DNA from: Chloroflexota bacterium
Lineage (GTDB): Bacteria > Chloroflexota > Dehalococcoidia > Lucifugimonadales > Lucifugimonadaceae
Assembly (NCBI GenBank): GCA_013204545.1
Contig: JABMNN010000061.1
Span: forward strand, 1 to 64,000
DNA: 64,000 nucleotides
Direction: 5' to 3'
Positions 38,368 through 49,655 of the stretch are shown here, piece after piece. A program made the translations under genes and the position numbers. Below the pieces are notes generated by a model. The model saw only the letters and a list, made by a program, of their open reading frames with translations, did not search any database and was not told the origin of the DNA. Within the stretch, counting starts at the first letter, position 1, and every line of letters begins with the position of its first letter.

Positions 38368-41300
38368 ATGTCGACAGTTTGTGGCAAATATTTAGACGAA
38401 GCTCTGGATGGGCAATTAAAGCCGTCCAGAGCCTGGTCTAGAGTCTCTCCCGATGATGTCGCTGTTCTCAAACAATACGCGATAGTGGGGTTATTAGTTG
38501 CGAGCGAGATTGCAGAGACAATTCTCGACCATACCTCGCATTACGATACCCGTATTGAAAACGTACAAAGCTCGACGGATGTTTCTCGGCTTAAAGTTCA
38601 GTACTCTGCATACTTCACCCGAGTGTTTACAGGTGAGAAATTCGTTCACGACCCAAGCAATTCAGATTTCGTATCTGGGCTAAAAATCGATCTATATCTT
38701 GAGTCGATACCGAAAACCATCGAGAAATTCGAATCTCTGGTACTCGCTCATCAATCTGTCTCTCCAGTGGATACATATAAGTTGGTCGGCGCCCTATCGA
38801 AAAAACTGTGGGCAGACGCAATAGATGCATATTACAGTTCTCGGTTGATCGAACGCGATACGGTCAAGCCCATCGAAATCAACTTGGCGGATCAGACAGC
38901 CATCTTTGAGATGGCTATTGCGATTAGCTCAAGCAATTCAATCGACAGTGGGTTTGCCACATTCAGCCGTTCTCTTCAGAATTTTTTTGGCGCTGAGCGA
39001 TCTGTCGTCTCGGTATTCAGGCCGGGAACGTGGACTATTACCGACAATTACATGTTCGATTTAGAAAATGGACATGTCCACGCGACAAACTTGTCATTAG
39101 TTGTGCCAGAAAACCTCGCTTCCTATCTGAATACACGATCAGCGAGACATCTCGATCGAAACATATTCGAAAAATATGCTGACCAATTTCCTCCGTTTGC
39201 CGGGCGCGTCGCAACACAATCAGGTTCAGCAATCACGATTATTATCTGGCGTGGGGATGTGGCAGCCGGGGCATTGACCTTATTTGGATCCGATACCAAC
39301 ATTTTCAGCGATGGTGAGATTCAGCAACTCGAAAGTGTCGCAACACACGTTTCGGGTGCTATCGGGCATTTGTTAACCAATCGTGAGCTAGAAGCCGGAT
39401 TAGCTCGAGAATCGATCTTGTCCGAAATTGGGCAGATTGTCGGTTCTGCGATGGATATCGGCTCCGTTTTCTCAGAAGTCGTTTCCGTGCTGAAACGGCT
39501 GTTTGAGTTCGACGAGGGCGTAATCACCTATGCCGACATTGAAGCAGGGACTTACTCACTTCTCTTTCACGAATCAGATCGGAAGGTGGCGAACGTTGAT
39601 GATTATCGGTTTCAGCTCAAGAACTCCCACACCGCTATGGTCATGGCTTCGCAAGAACCAGTTGTCGTCAGAGTAGCACCAGACGGAGAAGAAAAAGAAG
39701 GTACTCTGACCATTGTAGATGCCGAACCACGAGGGATTAGATCGGCATGTGGAGTAGCCCTAATTTCAGATGGTGTCCCATTTGGTGGAATCCATTTTCG
39801 GTCATCGTCAAATAGCGCATTCGATTCTATTTCCAAGGAGTTGTTCCTACAGATTTCCGCTCAAGTTTCTGGAGCAATCGCATATCACCAGGTGAATGAT
39901 CGGCTCAGCACTGAGCTACGAGAGCAATCGACGCTATCCCTTATAAGCAGAATTCTGGGACCGGAGTTAGACCTCGCAACTGCTTTCAGTGAAGTTGCAC
40001 AAATTCTCCAGAAGCTAATCCCGTTCAACTCTATGTTTGCAAGTTACATGAACTCAGAAGTGGGAACTTTAACTTATCTGTATCGGATAGTGAACGGAAG
40101 AACGGACTCACAAATCGGCGTTGCGATTCCACTGATTGGTTCGACAGCTGAAGTAGCGATTGATAGTCAAAAACCTCAGCGCATTAGTGTCGGAACAGAC
40201 GGAAGCTGGGGCGGTGGCAGACTCCTCAAACGATCCGCAGAACGTGGGGAGAGATCAGTACTCGTGGTGCCATTGATCTCCGAAGGCAAGGTCTTAGGAG
40301 TTCTTCATTTTCACTCAGGGCAGGAAAACGCCTACGACGACCTTGGTGATGATTTCGTTGAACTTTTAGCAAGTCATCTTGCAGGCACAATCGCCTATCA
40401 GAAGATAAATGATCAACTAAAAATCGAAGTGCGTGAACAATCGTTGCTTGCACAGATAGGACAAATTTTTAGCGCCAGCAGCGACATTCATTCAAATTTC
40501 GATGAGTTCGCTGAAACGCTGAGATCAATGATTGAGTTCGACACAGTATTCGTAAACTCGATCAATCACGATACTGGCGAGATAACGGATCGATTCGTAT
40601 CTGGCGCTCTACTTGACGGAACGAAGCCAGGGATCGTCGGATCACTTGCGGGCACATTGACCGAGAGAACGATTGAAAATGCCCTCCCCACCAGAAGTGA
40701 TACCACTTACACGCGTATTCACGATTTTGGCTTTCTATCTGGCATCGCCATTCCAATTGTAGATAAAGGTAGTGTGATCGGAACGTTGCAACTTCGATCA
40801 AAACTTGAAAATGCATTCCCTTCTTATTTGGACAGATTTTTGACGCTCGTTGCCGACCAGATTTCGGGAGCAATAGCGCGCACAGAACTCACCGAAAACG
40901 AGACGTTCCTCACTGAAGAACGAAATCGATCAGAACGTTTAGGGCACCAGAACGAACAGCTCGTGCAGACCCAACAAATACGCGACCAGTTCCTCGGAAT
41001 GGTGTCTCACGAACTCAGAACTCCGCTTACTAGTATTTCTGCGTTTACCGACATCCTCGGCCGTAACAAAGAGGAGACTCTTACTGATCGCCAATTACAA
41101 CACCTTGCTGCTGTAGCTCGAAATGCGAACCAACTTACAGGGTTAATTGATGACCTCATTCTCATGTCGAAAATGGAATCGGATCAGTTTGAATTAACAA
41201 AGAATCATTCGAATATTGTTGAGTTGGTTCGGGAAGTGTGTGAGTCAATGACTCCGGTTGTATGGCACCGTAATCAAAAGCTCGACATACAAACAAAAAA

Positions 41301-41685
41301 TCACGATTTCAACTTAGATATCGACAGCGCCAGGATGACTCAGGTGCTTAATAATCTAATATCTAATGCCAGTAAGTTCTCGCCAAAGGATTCAACTATT
41401 TCTGTCAGAATCGAAAAGACCGAGATCAATGTTCAAATCGAAATTTCCGACGAAGGTCCAGGGATAGATCAGTCCGATATAGAATCTGTGTTTAATCCGT
41501 TCTACCGTTCAGAAAATGAGATTGCAAAGTTGGTTCCCGGTACTGGGTTAGGCCTCTATGTTGCTCGAATGATCGTAACGCAGCATGGAGGTGAGATAGC
41601 GGTCGTACCTGACGCTCCCGTTGGCATGACGATTCGGATACTGCTACCAACTGGTGCGCACTTACGTTCGGCTGTTGCCCACTAA
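38368..41685 (+). CDS. multi-GAF sensor histidine kinase
   Basis: Several GAF-like repeats, then HisKA FLGMVSHELRTPLTSISAFTDIL and HATPase_c NNLISNASKFSP...ISDEGPGI...GTGLGLYVARMIV. Confidence 0.9.
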   Translation: MSTVCGKYLDEALDGQLKPSRAWSRVSPDDVAVLKQYAIVGLLVASEIAETILDHTSHYDTRIENVQSSTDVSRLKVQYSAYFTRVFTGEKFVHDPSNSDFVSGLKIDLYLESIPKTIEKFESLVLAHQSVSPVDTYKLVGALSKKLWADAIDAYYSSRLIERDTVKPIEINLADQTAIFEMAIAISSSNSIDSGFATFSRSLQNFFGAERSVVSVFRPGTWTITDNYMFDLENGHVHATNLSLVVPENLASYLNTRSARHLDRNIFEKYADQFPPFAGRVATQSGSAITIIIWRGDVAAGALTLFGSDTNIFSDGEIQQLESVATHVSGAIGHLLTNRELEAGLARESILSEIGQIVGSAMDIGSVFSEVVSVLKRLFEFDEGVITYADIEAGTYSLLFHESDRKVANVDDYRFQLKNSHTAMVMASQEPVVVRVAPDGEEKEGTLTIVDAEPRGIRSACGVALISDGVPFGGIHFRSSSNSAFDSISKELFLQISAQVSGAIAYHQVNDRLSTELREQSTLSLISRILGPELDLATAFSEVAQILQKLIPFNSMFASYMNSEVGTLTYLYRIVNGRTDSQIGVAIPLIGSTAEVAIDSQKPQRISVGTDGSWGGGRLLKRSAERGERSVLVVPLISEGKVLGVLHFHSGQENAYDDLGDDFVELLASHLAGTIAYQKINDQLKIEVREQSLLAQIGQIFSASSDIHSNFDEFAETLRSMIEFDTVFVNSINHDTGEITDRFVSGALLDGTKPGIVGSLAGTLTERTIENALPTRSDTTYTRIHDFGFLSGIAIPIVDKGSVIGTLQLRSKLENAFPSYLDRFLTLVADQISGAIARTELTENETFLTEERNRSERLGHQNEQLVQTQQIRDQFLGMVSHELRTPLTSISAFTDILGRNKEETLTDRQLQHLAAVARNANQLTGLIDDLILMSKMESDQFELTKNHSNIVELVREVCESMTPVVWHRNQKLDIQTKNHDFNLDIDSARMTQVLNNLISNASKFSPKDSTISVRIEKTEINVQIEISDEGPGIDQSDIESVFNPFYRSENEIAKLVPGTGLGLYVARMIVTQHGGEIAVVPDAPVGMTIRILLPTGAHLRSAVAH

Positions 41686-41716
41686 ACAGTTGTCGATCAT
41701 ATGCACACTCGGGTAA

Positions 41717-43454
41717 CTACCTCGGAATAACTGGTAGTACTAGATGAGAGTTTCGTTCTGCTGAATGGAAAATCGTTTGGTGTGCTACCCGCAATTCTGC
41801 GTCGGACCAGTAGTCCTTGCCAGTGTTGTGGTTCCTATCGAAGTTAGGAAAGTCTGAACTCGATACGTACAAACGCAATTTTTGACCCGGTTTGAACAAA
41901 CACCCGATCGGATTCAACTTGATCGTGTATTCGGAAACTTCGCCCGGTTCAAGCAGAGCCGGATTTTCGAAGCCATTCCGGTGCTGAGCACGCATGATTC
42001 CGTATGTCAGGTTCACGGCAAGACCGTCTTCATAGACAACCGCAAGCTTGGCTGTCCAATCGGTATCTAGTCCGTCCGTTTTCGCCCAAAGTTTTAACGA
42101 AACCGGCCCGGTGACTTCGAGTTCGGAATCGAAAACTGGGAAGTCGTATACGAGTACATCTTGGCGGTGATCGTGCGGGGATTGATCGACGGGAGCAGCC
42201 TGCGAATCAGCCCGCATCAGGCTCATCACCGGATCGCGAGGATCGTATTTGTACTCGTCTTGTTCGCTCTCATCGACTGAAGGTGATTTTAGCGATAGTG
42301 ATCCATCGCCACTGACGGTGTTAGCACTTCCCTGAGAATGAAGATAAAAGTTCGTGTAGTTCGTTCGTGCAAGTGGCCATTCGTTCTCGCCACGCCATTT
42401 ATCTTCGCCGAGAACCCACATTTGAACTTGGGCTTCATCAGCCATTCCGTTATCGAAGCTTTTTATATCGAAGTCGTACCAACGAGCGATCAGATCGGCA
42501 TACGTCGTTGCGGCATCTGGACCGTAATCAATGGGGCCGATTTTACCGGTGTACTGGGTGGCATCATGCCCCCAAGGGCCGATGATAAGTCGATGTTTGT
42601 CGCGTAGTTCGTCGGGTCCGTTCTTCGTGATTCCTTCGAAGTTATCGACAGTTCCGATTAGTCGATCCCACCAGCCGGTAATTTGATAAATCGGGGTTTG
42701 GATTTTTGGGTGAATATCTCCAAAATGTTGGAATTCGCCGTTTTGTTCTCGGTAGTATTTCTGCAATTGCGGGTCAAGTTCTGAAAAAACTTGACTTGGA
42801 ATCTCGCCTAATGGCAACCACCACATGTATTTACCGCGCTCAACTTCGTTCCACCGCTTTGAAGCTTCATCAGGCGTTACTGCGCCATCGGTAAGTTCCG
42901 CACGACGTCGCATATCGGCGGCCATCATGTAGGTCCAGTCGAGCCTGCGACCGGTTTCAAAAATACCAAAATTAATGTCGAGGATATTCTGAGACATGCC
43001 ACTGGCGAGAGCTGAGGTTAGACTCGGCGGCTGTGAATCGAGCATCATCCAAATTGCCCAACTGGCGTTCGAGTGTCCCCATGTGCCGACACGTCCATCG
43101 CTCCATTCGAGCTTTGCAGCCCATTCGATGGTGTCGTAGCCAAGGAGTATCGTGCGTTTCAGTACGCTCTCGCCACATCCACTCGTAGTCACCGTCGGAT
43201 GCATAGCGACCACGGAAATCCTGCATCACAACGCAGTAGCCACGGGCAGCGAGATTGATAGCCGTTTCAACGTATCGGGGAGTCAACTTCTGGTAAGGCG
43301 TGCGGCATACGAGGGCTGGGTATTTGAAAGCGTCGACAGGATGATATACATCCGCACGCAAAACAACGCCATCACGCGTTGTCAGCTCCATGTTGCTTTC
43401 GACAACGACTTTTAGGGGCGCAGCATTCGGATATTGTTTGTCATGTTTGGTCAT
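41717..43454 (-). pseudogene. CocE/NonD-family hydrolase (X-Pro dipeptidyl-peptidase S15 type) with frameshift
   Basis: MELTTRDGVVLRADVYHP...PALVCRTPYQK...GYCVVMQDFRGRYASDGDYEWMWRERTETHDT in one frame continues as LLGYDTIEWAAKLEWSDGRVGTWGHSNASW in another; junction near 43139-43150. Confidence 0.8.
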
Positions 43455-43584
43455 GGGATTATTCGCTAATATGCTGCAGCACGTTTATTCATCATCTTGG
43501 AAGTAATTCAAAAACAGATCGATAGTCAGTGCGGCGTTAAGGCTCTCGAATGAGGTAGCCAGCACCGCTCTTACCGTTCAGATC

Positions 43585-44478
43585 TTAATCTGCAGGCCAC
43601 GGAACCTTCATCATCTCTTCGCCCCAGATAAGTTCTCCGTTCCAAGCTTGCTTGGCCTCGACTTCACGTGGTCCTTTCATTTCAGCGGTCGTGAGACGTG
43701 CTCCGATGTGAACCATCACGAGTTGTTTTACTCCGGCTTCGGCAGCAGTCTCAGCAGCTCCTAGTACCGACGACGAAGCATCAGCGTGAGGATTGCCGTC
43801 CATGCGATCGTGAGTCTCCCAGCACATCATCATCAATACGTCCGCACCTCGTGCGAGATCGGTAACGGTATCGCATGGAGACGTGTCGCCAGTAAGGACA
43901 ACGGAGCCGTCGGGGGTGTCTATTCGGTAAGCCAGAGAGTCTAAATACGGTTGCACGTGATCGGCAGTGGCTGCGGTAACTTCCCAGTTTGACCCTGACT
44001 TGATTAGGCCGGGGCCCATGTTGTGCGGATCGACATCTGGCTTGCTACGTGGAAGTTCTCCTCCTCGATCCTGAAACGTAATTTGCGAAGCTGGGTGGTG
44101 AATACGGGCTTTCCAATCGTGTGCGAACAGACCCGTGTCTTCATCAAGAATTCCGTTCGTGAACTCTTCAGTAAGTTTCGGGCCGTAGACGTTGAGCGTC
44201 TTGTCACGCGGAATCATTTGATCCCAACGAGTGAGGATGAACGTTGGAAAATCGGCATCATGATCGAAGTGGTGATGGGTGAAGAACACATCGTCGATTT
44301 CGGTAGTTTTAATACCAGCTCTGGCCAATTTCCAAGTCGTTGCGGGACCGCAGTCGAAAAGCAATTTTTCATCGCCGACCTGCACTACATATGAAGAACC
44401 AAATCGATCAGGGAGCGGTGTTGGTGTTCCACAACCAATGATTGTAACTTCGGGTGTTAACGGCTTCTTTGCGCCCAT
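43585..44478 (-). CDS. MBL-fold metallo-hydrolase (RNase Z-like)
   Basis: VTIIGCGTPTPLPDRFGSSYVVQVGDEKLLFDCGPATTWKLARAG...DDVFFTHHHFDHDADFPTF...VVLTGDTSPCD. Confidence 0.9.
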   Translation of the reverse strand: MGAKKPLTPEVTIIGCGTPTPLPDRFGSSYVVQVGDEKLLFDCGPATTWKLARAGIKTTEIDDVFFTHHHFDHDADFPTFILTRWDQMIPRDKTLNVYGPKLTEEFTNGILDEDTGLFAHDWKARIHHPASQITFQDRGGELPRSKPDVDPHNMGPGLIKSGSNWEVTAATADHVQPYLDSLAYRIDTPDGSVVLTGDTSPCDTVTDLARGADVLMMMCWETHDRMDGNPHADASSSVLGAAETAAEAGVKQLVMVHIGARLTTAEMKGPREVEAKQAWNGELIWGEEMMKVPWPAD

Positions 44479-44682
44479 GCTTACTCCACTTGATTCGTGA
44501 TCAGATTAGTTCACGCCGCAGAGTACAGGATGTATCGGAACTTGATCGGTTATTCTTGCGAATATAAAAGACCTCCAGATACCAATCGTGTTGTGAAATC
44601 CGCTCAATCGATCTACAAGGACGCAGTTTTTTTCTTTCGTGGGGGATGATGAATGCGAGCAGTGCGGAGGTTGGGGAGGTTA

Positions 44683-47600
44683 CTACCCGGCGCTCATCGG
44701 CATTGATTCTGCTTGATCGGCAGCACTTGCAGCAATCGCCATATCCATTATTTGGTGCATTCGTTCCTGGAACATTTTGATCTGCTCTATCACAGCCATC
44801 AGTTCGTCGATCCAGTCTGGGTCGTCTCGATCAATGTCGACGCGGATCTGCATGTGACCAACGTCAACGCCCCTACCTAACTGCCTTTGCAGCGGTTCAC
44901 GTGCGCCGCCAGTTGGCCGCTTCAACGACATTGTTGCGCGGAATTCTTTTGTGTTGATCAGATCGATACCGGCGTCTTCTGCGAGTACTCGCATGCGAGT
45001 TGTTTTCATCAACAACTTCACATGAGTAGGCATAGGACCAAATCGATCGCGAATCTCCTCATCGATGTCAACAATTTCTGATTCGGTTTGCATACCGGCG
45101 AGTCGCTGATAAATCGAAAGTCGTTGGGCGAGATCTTCGATGTAGCTGTCGGGAATCCGTGCATCGATCCCGATATCGACTCGAACGGTCGAAAACTCCG
45201 GAGCAGCGAGTTCTAATTCGTCGGTGTTGCCCCCAGCCTTTTTTAGTCTTCGAACTGCATCGGCAAGGAGTTTCGTGTAGAGGTCAAAACCAATCGCTGA
45301 GATCTGACCCGATTGCTCGGCACCTAGGAGGTTTCCGATTCCACGAATTTCAAGATCACGTAGGGCGATCTGAAATCCGGCTCCAAGTTCAGTTGCCGCT
45401 AAAATCGTATTCAGTCGCTGTTCAGCTTCCTCTGTGAGAGTTTTAGCACGAGGAACCATGAGATAAGCGTAGGCACGATTCGTGCCACGACCGATTCGAC
45501 CTCGAATTTGATAGAGCTGAGATAAGCCGAACGTGTCTGCTCTATCGACTATCAGAGTGTTTGCGTTGGGAATATCGACGCCCGACTCGATGATCGTTGT
45601 ACAAAGAAGTACGTCGAATTCATGGCGGTCGAATGCCGCCATTACTTTCTCAAGGTCGTCTTCAGCCATTTGTCCGTGCGCTACCTGAACGTTTGCTTCG
45701 GGTACAAGTTCCTGCAAACGATTTGCAACCAGCTCAATGTCTTTCACGCGGTTGTGCAGATAGAAGACCTGCCCACCTCGATCGAGCTCTCGCATGATCG
45801 CCTCGCGAGTAAGATCATCGCTCTCTTCTGAAACGTAAGTCTTGATTGGTAAACGTTCTTCTGGTGGCGTTTCGATCGTGCTCATATCGCGAACACCCGC
45901 CAGCGACATGTGGAGCGTTCGCGGGATAGGGGTTGCGCTCAAGGTCATCACGTCGACCTGTGTTCGAAGTCGTTTCAGGCGTTCTTTGTGCGACACGCCA
46001 AATTTGTGCTCTTCGTCGATAATGATGAGTCCAAGATCCTTGAACCGAACGTCCTTTTGCAACAGACGATGCGTCCCGATGACGATATCCACACTGCCGT
46101 TCCCAATCTTGGAAATCGTTTCTTTTTGCTGTCGAGCAGAGCGGAATCTAGAAAGCATATCGACAACGGCAGGGAACGGCCCAAGTCGTTCAGAGAATGT
46201 TTCGAGATGTTGCTGGGCGAGGACAGTTGTTGGGACGAGAATTGCTACCTGTCGACCTGATTGCACGGCTTTGAACGCCGCACGCAGTGCGATTTCTGTT
46301 TTCCCGTAACCGACATCACCACAGATCAGTCGATCCATAGGTTGCGAAGATTCCATATCGGCTTTGACAGCCTCTATCGTCGTTAACTGATCGGGGGTTT
46401 CTTCGAATGGGAAGCTGGCTTCTAGTGAATCCTGCCAAGGTGTATCGGGGGTTGCTGCAAATCCTGTTGCAATCTTCCTCGATGCATACAACGCGATTAA
46501 CTCTCCCGCCAACTGCTCAGTAGCCTTCTGTGCTCTGGCTCTGGCCTTGCTCCACTCCTGTGTGCCAAGTCGAGTAAGTCTCGGAGAGGAGTCGGCGGCG
46601 CCGTGGTAGAACTGGATACGATCGAGATGCTCGGTAGGAACGTAGAGCTTGTCATCTTCGGCGTATTCGAGAACGAGGTATTCCTGACCTTCATCGCCCA
46701 TGACCTGAGTTCCGACGAATTTTGCAACACCGTGCTCAACGTGGACGACGTACGAATCCGGCTTGAGTTGTTCGAGTGCGGGCCCTTTGGGAATTGGACG
46801 CTTACGAACACGTCGGCGTTCCTTAGCGATGCCAAACACTTCAGCATCGCTAAGAATCGAAACTTCAGTACCGTCTGCCATTTCGATCGAGAAGCCAGAA
46901 ATCAAATGACCTGCAATGACGTGAGTTTCACCGGGTTCAGGTGCCACGTCGATAGTCTTCACGAGACTTGTGGATACGCCATTTTCCGTTGCAAGTTCGT
47001 GAAATCTCTGTGCGTGGTTTGTGATGACAACGGTGCGTTTCTTCTCAGGAATGCCCTTACGGACGACTTCCAATGCCGTTTCGACACCACCACTTACCAG
47101 CGAAGGTAATTTCAACGGTAGCGCCATAGATCCGCCTGGAATCTCGGCATCAATGCCCCAAGGCGATAGCGTCACGCTTTTAGGGCGGGCATCAATGGCA
47201 TCGGATATGAAATCCCATTCGATGTGAGGCTGTGCAAAGCCAATAGGGACATCGCCGCGCTTTTCTTTTGCTTCACGAAGCGTGATCATGCGTCGATCCA
47301 GAGATCGACCGGTTTCCTCGATTGCGCCGGGGCGCAGTACGATCATCAAACTCTCGGCTGGAAGATAGTCGAACACATTGCCGAGATTGAAGAATCCGGC
47401 ATAGAACGAAATCTCGTCGAGGATTTCGCCTTCGAGGACGCGACTGAGCTCCGAAGGTATCCGACGTTGAGCCTCTTCGGAAGTCCCCACTAAATCCATT
47501 TTGCCAAGCAGTTCCTGCACACGCTCTGCATCGGCTAGACGAGGCAAGGTTTCAAGGGCAGGCGGAATGGTGATAGTGCGTATTTTACCTGCCGAACGTT

Positions 47601-48252
47601 GGGTTCCTGGATCGAAGAATCTAATGCTTTCGACTTCGTCATCGAAAAGCTCTATACGGACTGGTGTCTCGCTCGAAACCGGGAAGATGTCGAGGATTCC
47701 ACCGCGACGAGAGAATGTACCGGGTATTTCAACGGTGGGTTCGTGGACATAACCCATATCGATCCATCGACGGATTTGTGATTCGAGATTAATGCGGTTT
47801 CGTAGGCTAAGTGTGTGGGTGGACGAATCGAACACCGATCGTTCAAGCGTCGCTTGTGAAGCAGCGTTGACTGATGCGATGACCAGAGGTTGCTTCACAC
47901 CACTCACCTCACCGCGCATCGCAGCGAGTGCGCGAAGGCGTGCGTGACTGGCTACGCGATCAGGGACGTACCGTTCAAATGGGATGTCTTCCGTTTCTGA
48001 AAAATGGAAGACCGGAGCACTGTCACCAAGCCAGGTAAACAAACGATCATGCAGTCGTCTGGCCGATTCTGGGTTCGGAGTTAAAACGAAGACAGGCGCG
48101 CTTGACTCGCGCCAGAGAGCCGCCACAGTACATTCTGTGGCAGGATCTGGTGCTATCACCGCCGCCTGCGCTCTTGAAGCACGAAGGCTATTTAGAAGCG
48201 CCGCGAACTGCTCAGTTTCACCAAGCAGCGGGAGCAACCCCGACAGACTCAT
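44683..48252 (-). CDS. mfd: transcription-repair coupling factor
   Basis: DRLICGDVGYGKTEIALRAAFKAVQSGRQVAILVPTTVLAQQH; IDEEHKFGVSHKERLK; TLSATPIPRTLHMSLAGVRDMSTIETPPEERLPI. Confidence 0.97.
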   Translation of the reverse strand: MSLSGLLPLLGETEQFAALLNSLRASRAQAAVIAPDPATECTVAALWRESSAPVFVLTPNPESARRLHDRLFTWLGDSAPVFHFSETEDIPFERYVPDRVASHARLRALAAMRGEVSGVKQPLVIASVNAASQATLERSVFDSSTHTLSLRNRINLESQIRRWIDMGYVHEPTVEIPGTFSRRGGILDIFPVSSETPVRIELFDDEVESIRFFDPGTQRSAGKIRTITIPPALETLPRLADAERVQELLGKMDLVGTSEEAQRRIPSELSRVLEGEILDEISFYAGFFNLGNVFDYLPAESLMIVLRPGAIEETGRSLDRRMITLREAKEKRGDVPIGFAQPHIEWDFISDAIDARPKSVTLSPWGIDAEIPGGSMALPLKLPSLVSGGVETALEVVRKGIPEKKRTVVITNHAQRFHELATENGVSTSLVKTIDVAPEPGETHVIAGHLISGFSIEMADGTEVSILSDAEVFGIAKERRRVRKRPIPKGPALEQLKPDSYVVHVEHGVAKFVGTQVMGDEGQEYLVLEYAEDDKLYVPTEHLDRIQFYHGAADSSPRLTRLGTQEWSKARARAQKATEQLAGELIALYASRKIATGFAATPDTPWQDSLEASFPFEETPDQLTTIEAVKADMESSQPMDRLICGDVGYGKTEIALRAAFKAVQSGRQVAILVPTTVLAQQHLETFSERLGPFPAVVDMLSRFRSARQQKETISKIGNGSVDIVIGTHRLLQKDVRFKDLGLIIIDEEHKFGVSHKERLKRLRTQVDVMTLSATPIPRTLHMSLAGVRDMSTIETPPEERLPIKTYVSEESDDLTREAIMRELDRGGQVFYLHNRVKDIELVANRLQELVPEANVQVAHGQMAEDDLEKVMAAFDRHEFDVLLCTTIIESGVDIPNANTLIVDRADTFGLSQLYQIRGRIGRGTNRAYAYLMVPRAKTLTEEAEQRLNTILAATELGAGFQIALRDLEIRGIGNLLGAEQSGQISAIGFDLYTKLLADAVRRLKKAGGNTDELELAAPEFSTVRVDIGIDARIPDSYIEDLAQRLSIYQRLAGMQTESEIVDIDEEIRDRFGPMPTHVKLLMKTTRMRVLAEDAGIDLINTKEFRATMSLKRPTGGAREPLQRQLGRGVDVGHMQIRVDIDRDDPDWIDELMAVIEQIKMFQERMHQIMDMAIAASAADQAESMPMSAG

Positions 48253-48461
48253 TCAGTTTTCCGAGTACCCGTTTTAAGGGCTCCGCGATGATCGGGTTAC
48301 GAGAACTAATCAACGCCTCACCAACACAGCTAAAGGACCATCGAACGAAATTCGGTGACCTTGGTGTCGTTCCATGCTAGCACTGAGGGGCGGTGACGTT
48401 ACAAAATAACCACTACTTATTTCGCCAACTCTGTGAAATCTTGCTCAACAATCAATTATTG

Positions 48462-49607
48462 ATGGATATCAAGCAAGAACGACCTAAACGAATAGTCGTT
48501 AAACTCGGCACCAACTTGCTTACTGGCGGGAAGGATTCGCTTGATCTTAAAACCATCAAGGATATTTTTCGTCAGATCGCATCAGTGCGTGCTTCCGGCA
48601 TTGATGTCTTGATTGTCAGTTCCGGTGCAGTTGCCGCAGGGCGAGCCTCGCTTTCGAGGACTCCCGACAAGAACAAACTCCAGCGAGACACAGTGGCATA
48701 TCGACAGACGTTGGCTGCGCTTGGCCAGCCTCAGTTGATGATGACGTTTGCACAAATATTCAACGAGCACAATATCGAGGTTGCTCAGGCACTTATTTCA
48801 CGCGGTGATCTACAGAGTCGTTCCAGATATTTGAATGTGCGAAATACTCTCGATGCCCTGCTGTCGATTGGCGCAATTCCGATCCTAAACGAAAACGACG
48901 TTGTCGCAGTCGAGGAGTTGGCAGGTCTCGTTTACGGCGATAATGATCGACTTTCGGCGATGATCGCCAGCACTGTCGACGCTGACTTATTGATTCTGCT
49001 TGGCGATATGGACGGCCTACACACGACCGATCCGCACATCGACCCTAGTTCCGAGCTTATATCTTTCGTTTATGAAATAGACGCGACAATCGAAAATGCA
49101 GCTAGCGGACCCCATGACCTACAGGGCAGTGGTGGGATGGAAAGCAAGCTCGAAGCCGGCAGAATTTCAATGGACTCTGGAATACCGATGGTGATCGCAT
49201 CTGGGAGGGTCGCAGGGGTGATCGAATCAATCTGCGATGGTGCTGAAATCGGCACTCGATTCGTTCCAAGCGAATCTCGCCCAGAAAGTCGAAAACGATG
49301 GATCCTCACAGGCAGAACCGAAAGTCGCGGAAGCGTCTCTGTCGACGCGGGTGCATCTAACGCGTTGAAGAGCCGAGGTAACAGCCTTTTGCCGATAGGG
49401 ATCGTCTCGGTTACCGGTCCGTTCGAACGAGGCGATATCATTGAAGTTACGGAAATCGACGGAACGACGATTGGATGGGGTTTGGCTTCATACCCATCGA
49501 CTGATGTCGAGCTAATAAAAGGTAAGAATTCGAAGGTCCTACCTGATTTTCTAGGACACTACTACGGCGCAGAAGTAATTCACCGCAACAACATGGTGTT
49601 GCCCTAA
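48462..49607 (+). CDS. proB: glutamate 5-kinase
   Basis: MDIKQERPKRIVVKLGTNLLTGG...VSSGAVAAGRASL...NENDVVAVEELAGLVYGDNDRLSAMIA; C-terminal PUA domain; ORF track starts at 48393. Confidence 0.95.
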   Translation: MDIKQERPKRIVVKLGTNLLTGGKDSLDLKTIKDIFRQIASVRASGIDVLIVSSGAVAAGRASLSRTPDKNKLQRDTVAYRQTLAALGQPQLMMTFAQIFNEHNIEVAQALISRGDLQSRSRYLNVRNTLDALLSIGAIPILNENDVVAVEELAGLVYGDNDRLSAMIASTVDADLLILLGDMDGLHTTDPHIDPSSELISFVYEIDATIENAASGPHDLQGSGGMESKLEAGRISMDSGIPMVIASGRVAGVIESICDGAEIGTRFVPSESRPESRKRWILTGRTESRGSVSVDAGASNALKSRGNSLLPIGIVSVTGPFERGDIIEVTEIDGTTIGWGLASYPSTDVELIKGKNSKVLPDFLGHYYGAEVIHRNNMVLP

Positions 49608-49655
49608 AGTGCAAACTCGTAACAGCACCCTACCGTTAATTTTCTATTCAATACG

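Noticed and set aside
45842-46309. Antisense ORFs within mfd
   Set aside because: Mirror ORFs of a strongly conserved gene; no independent support.
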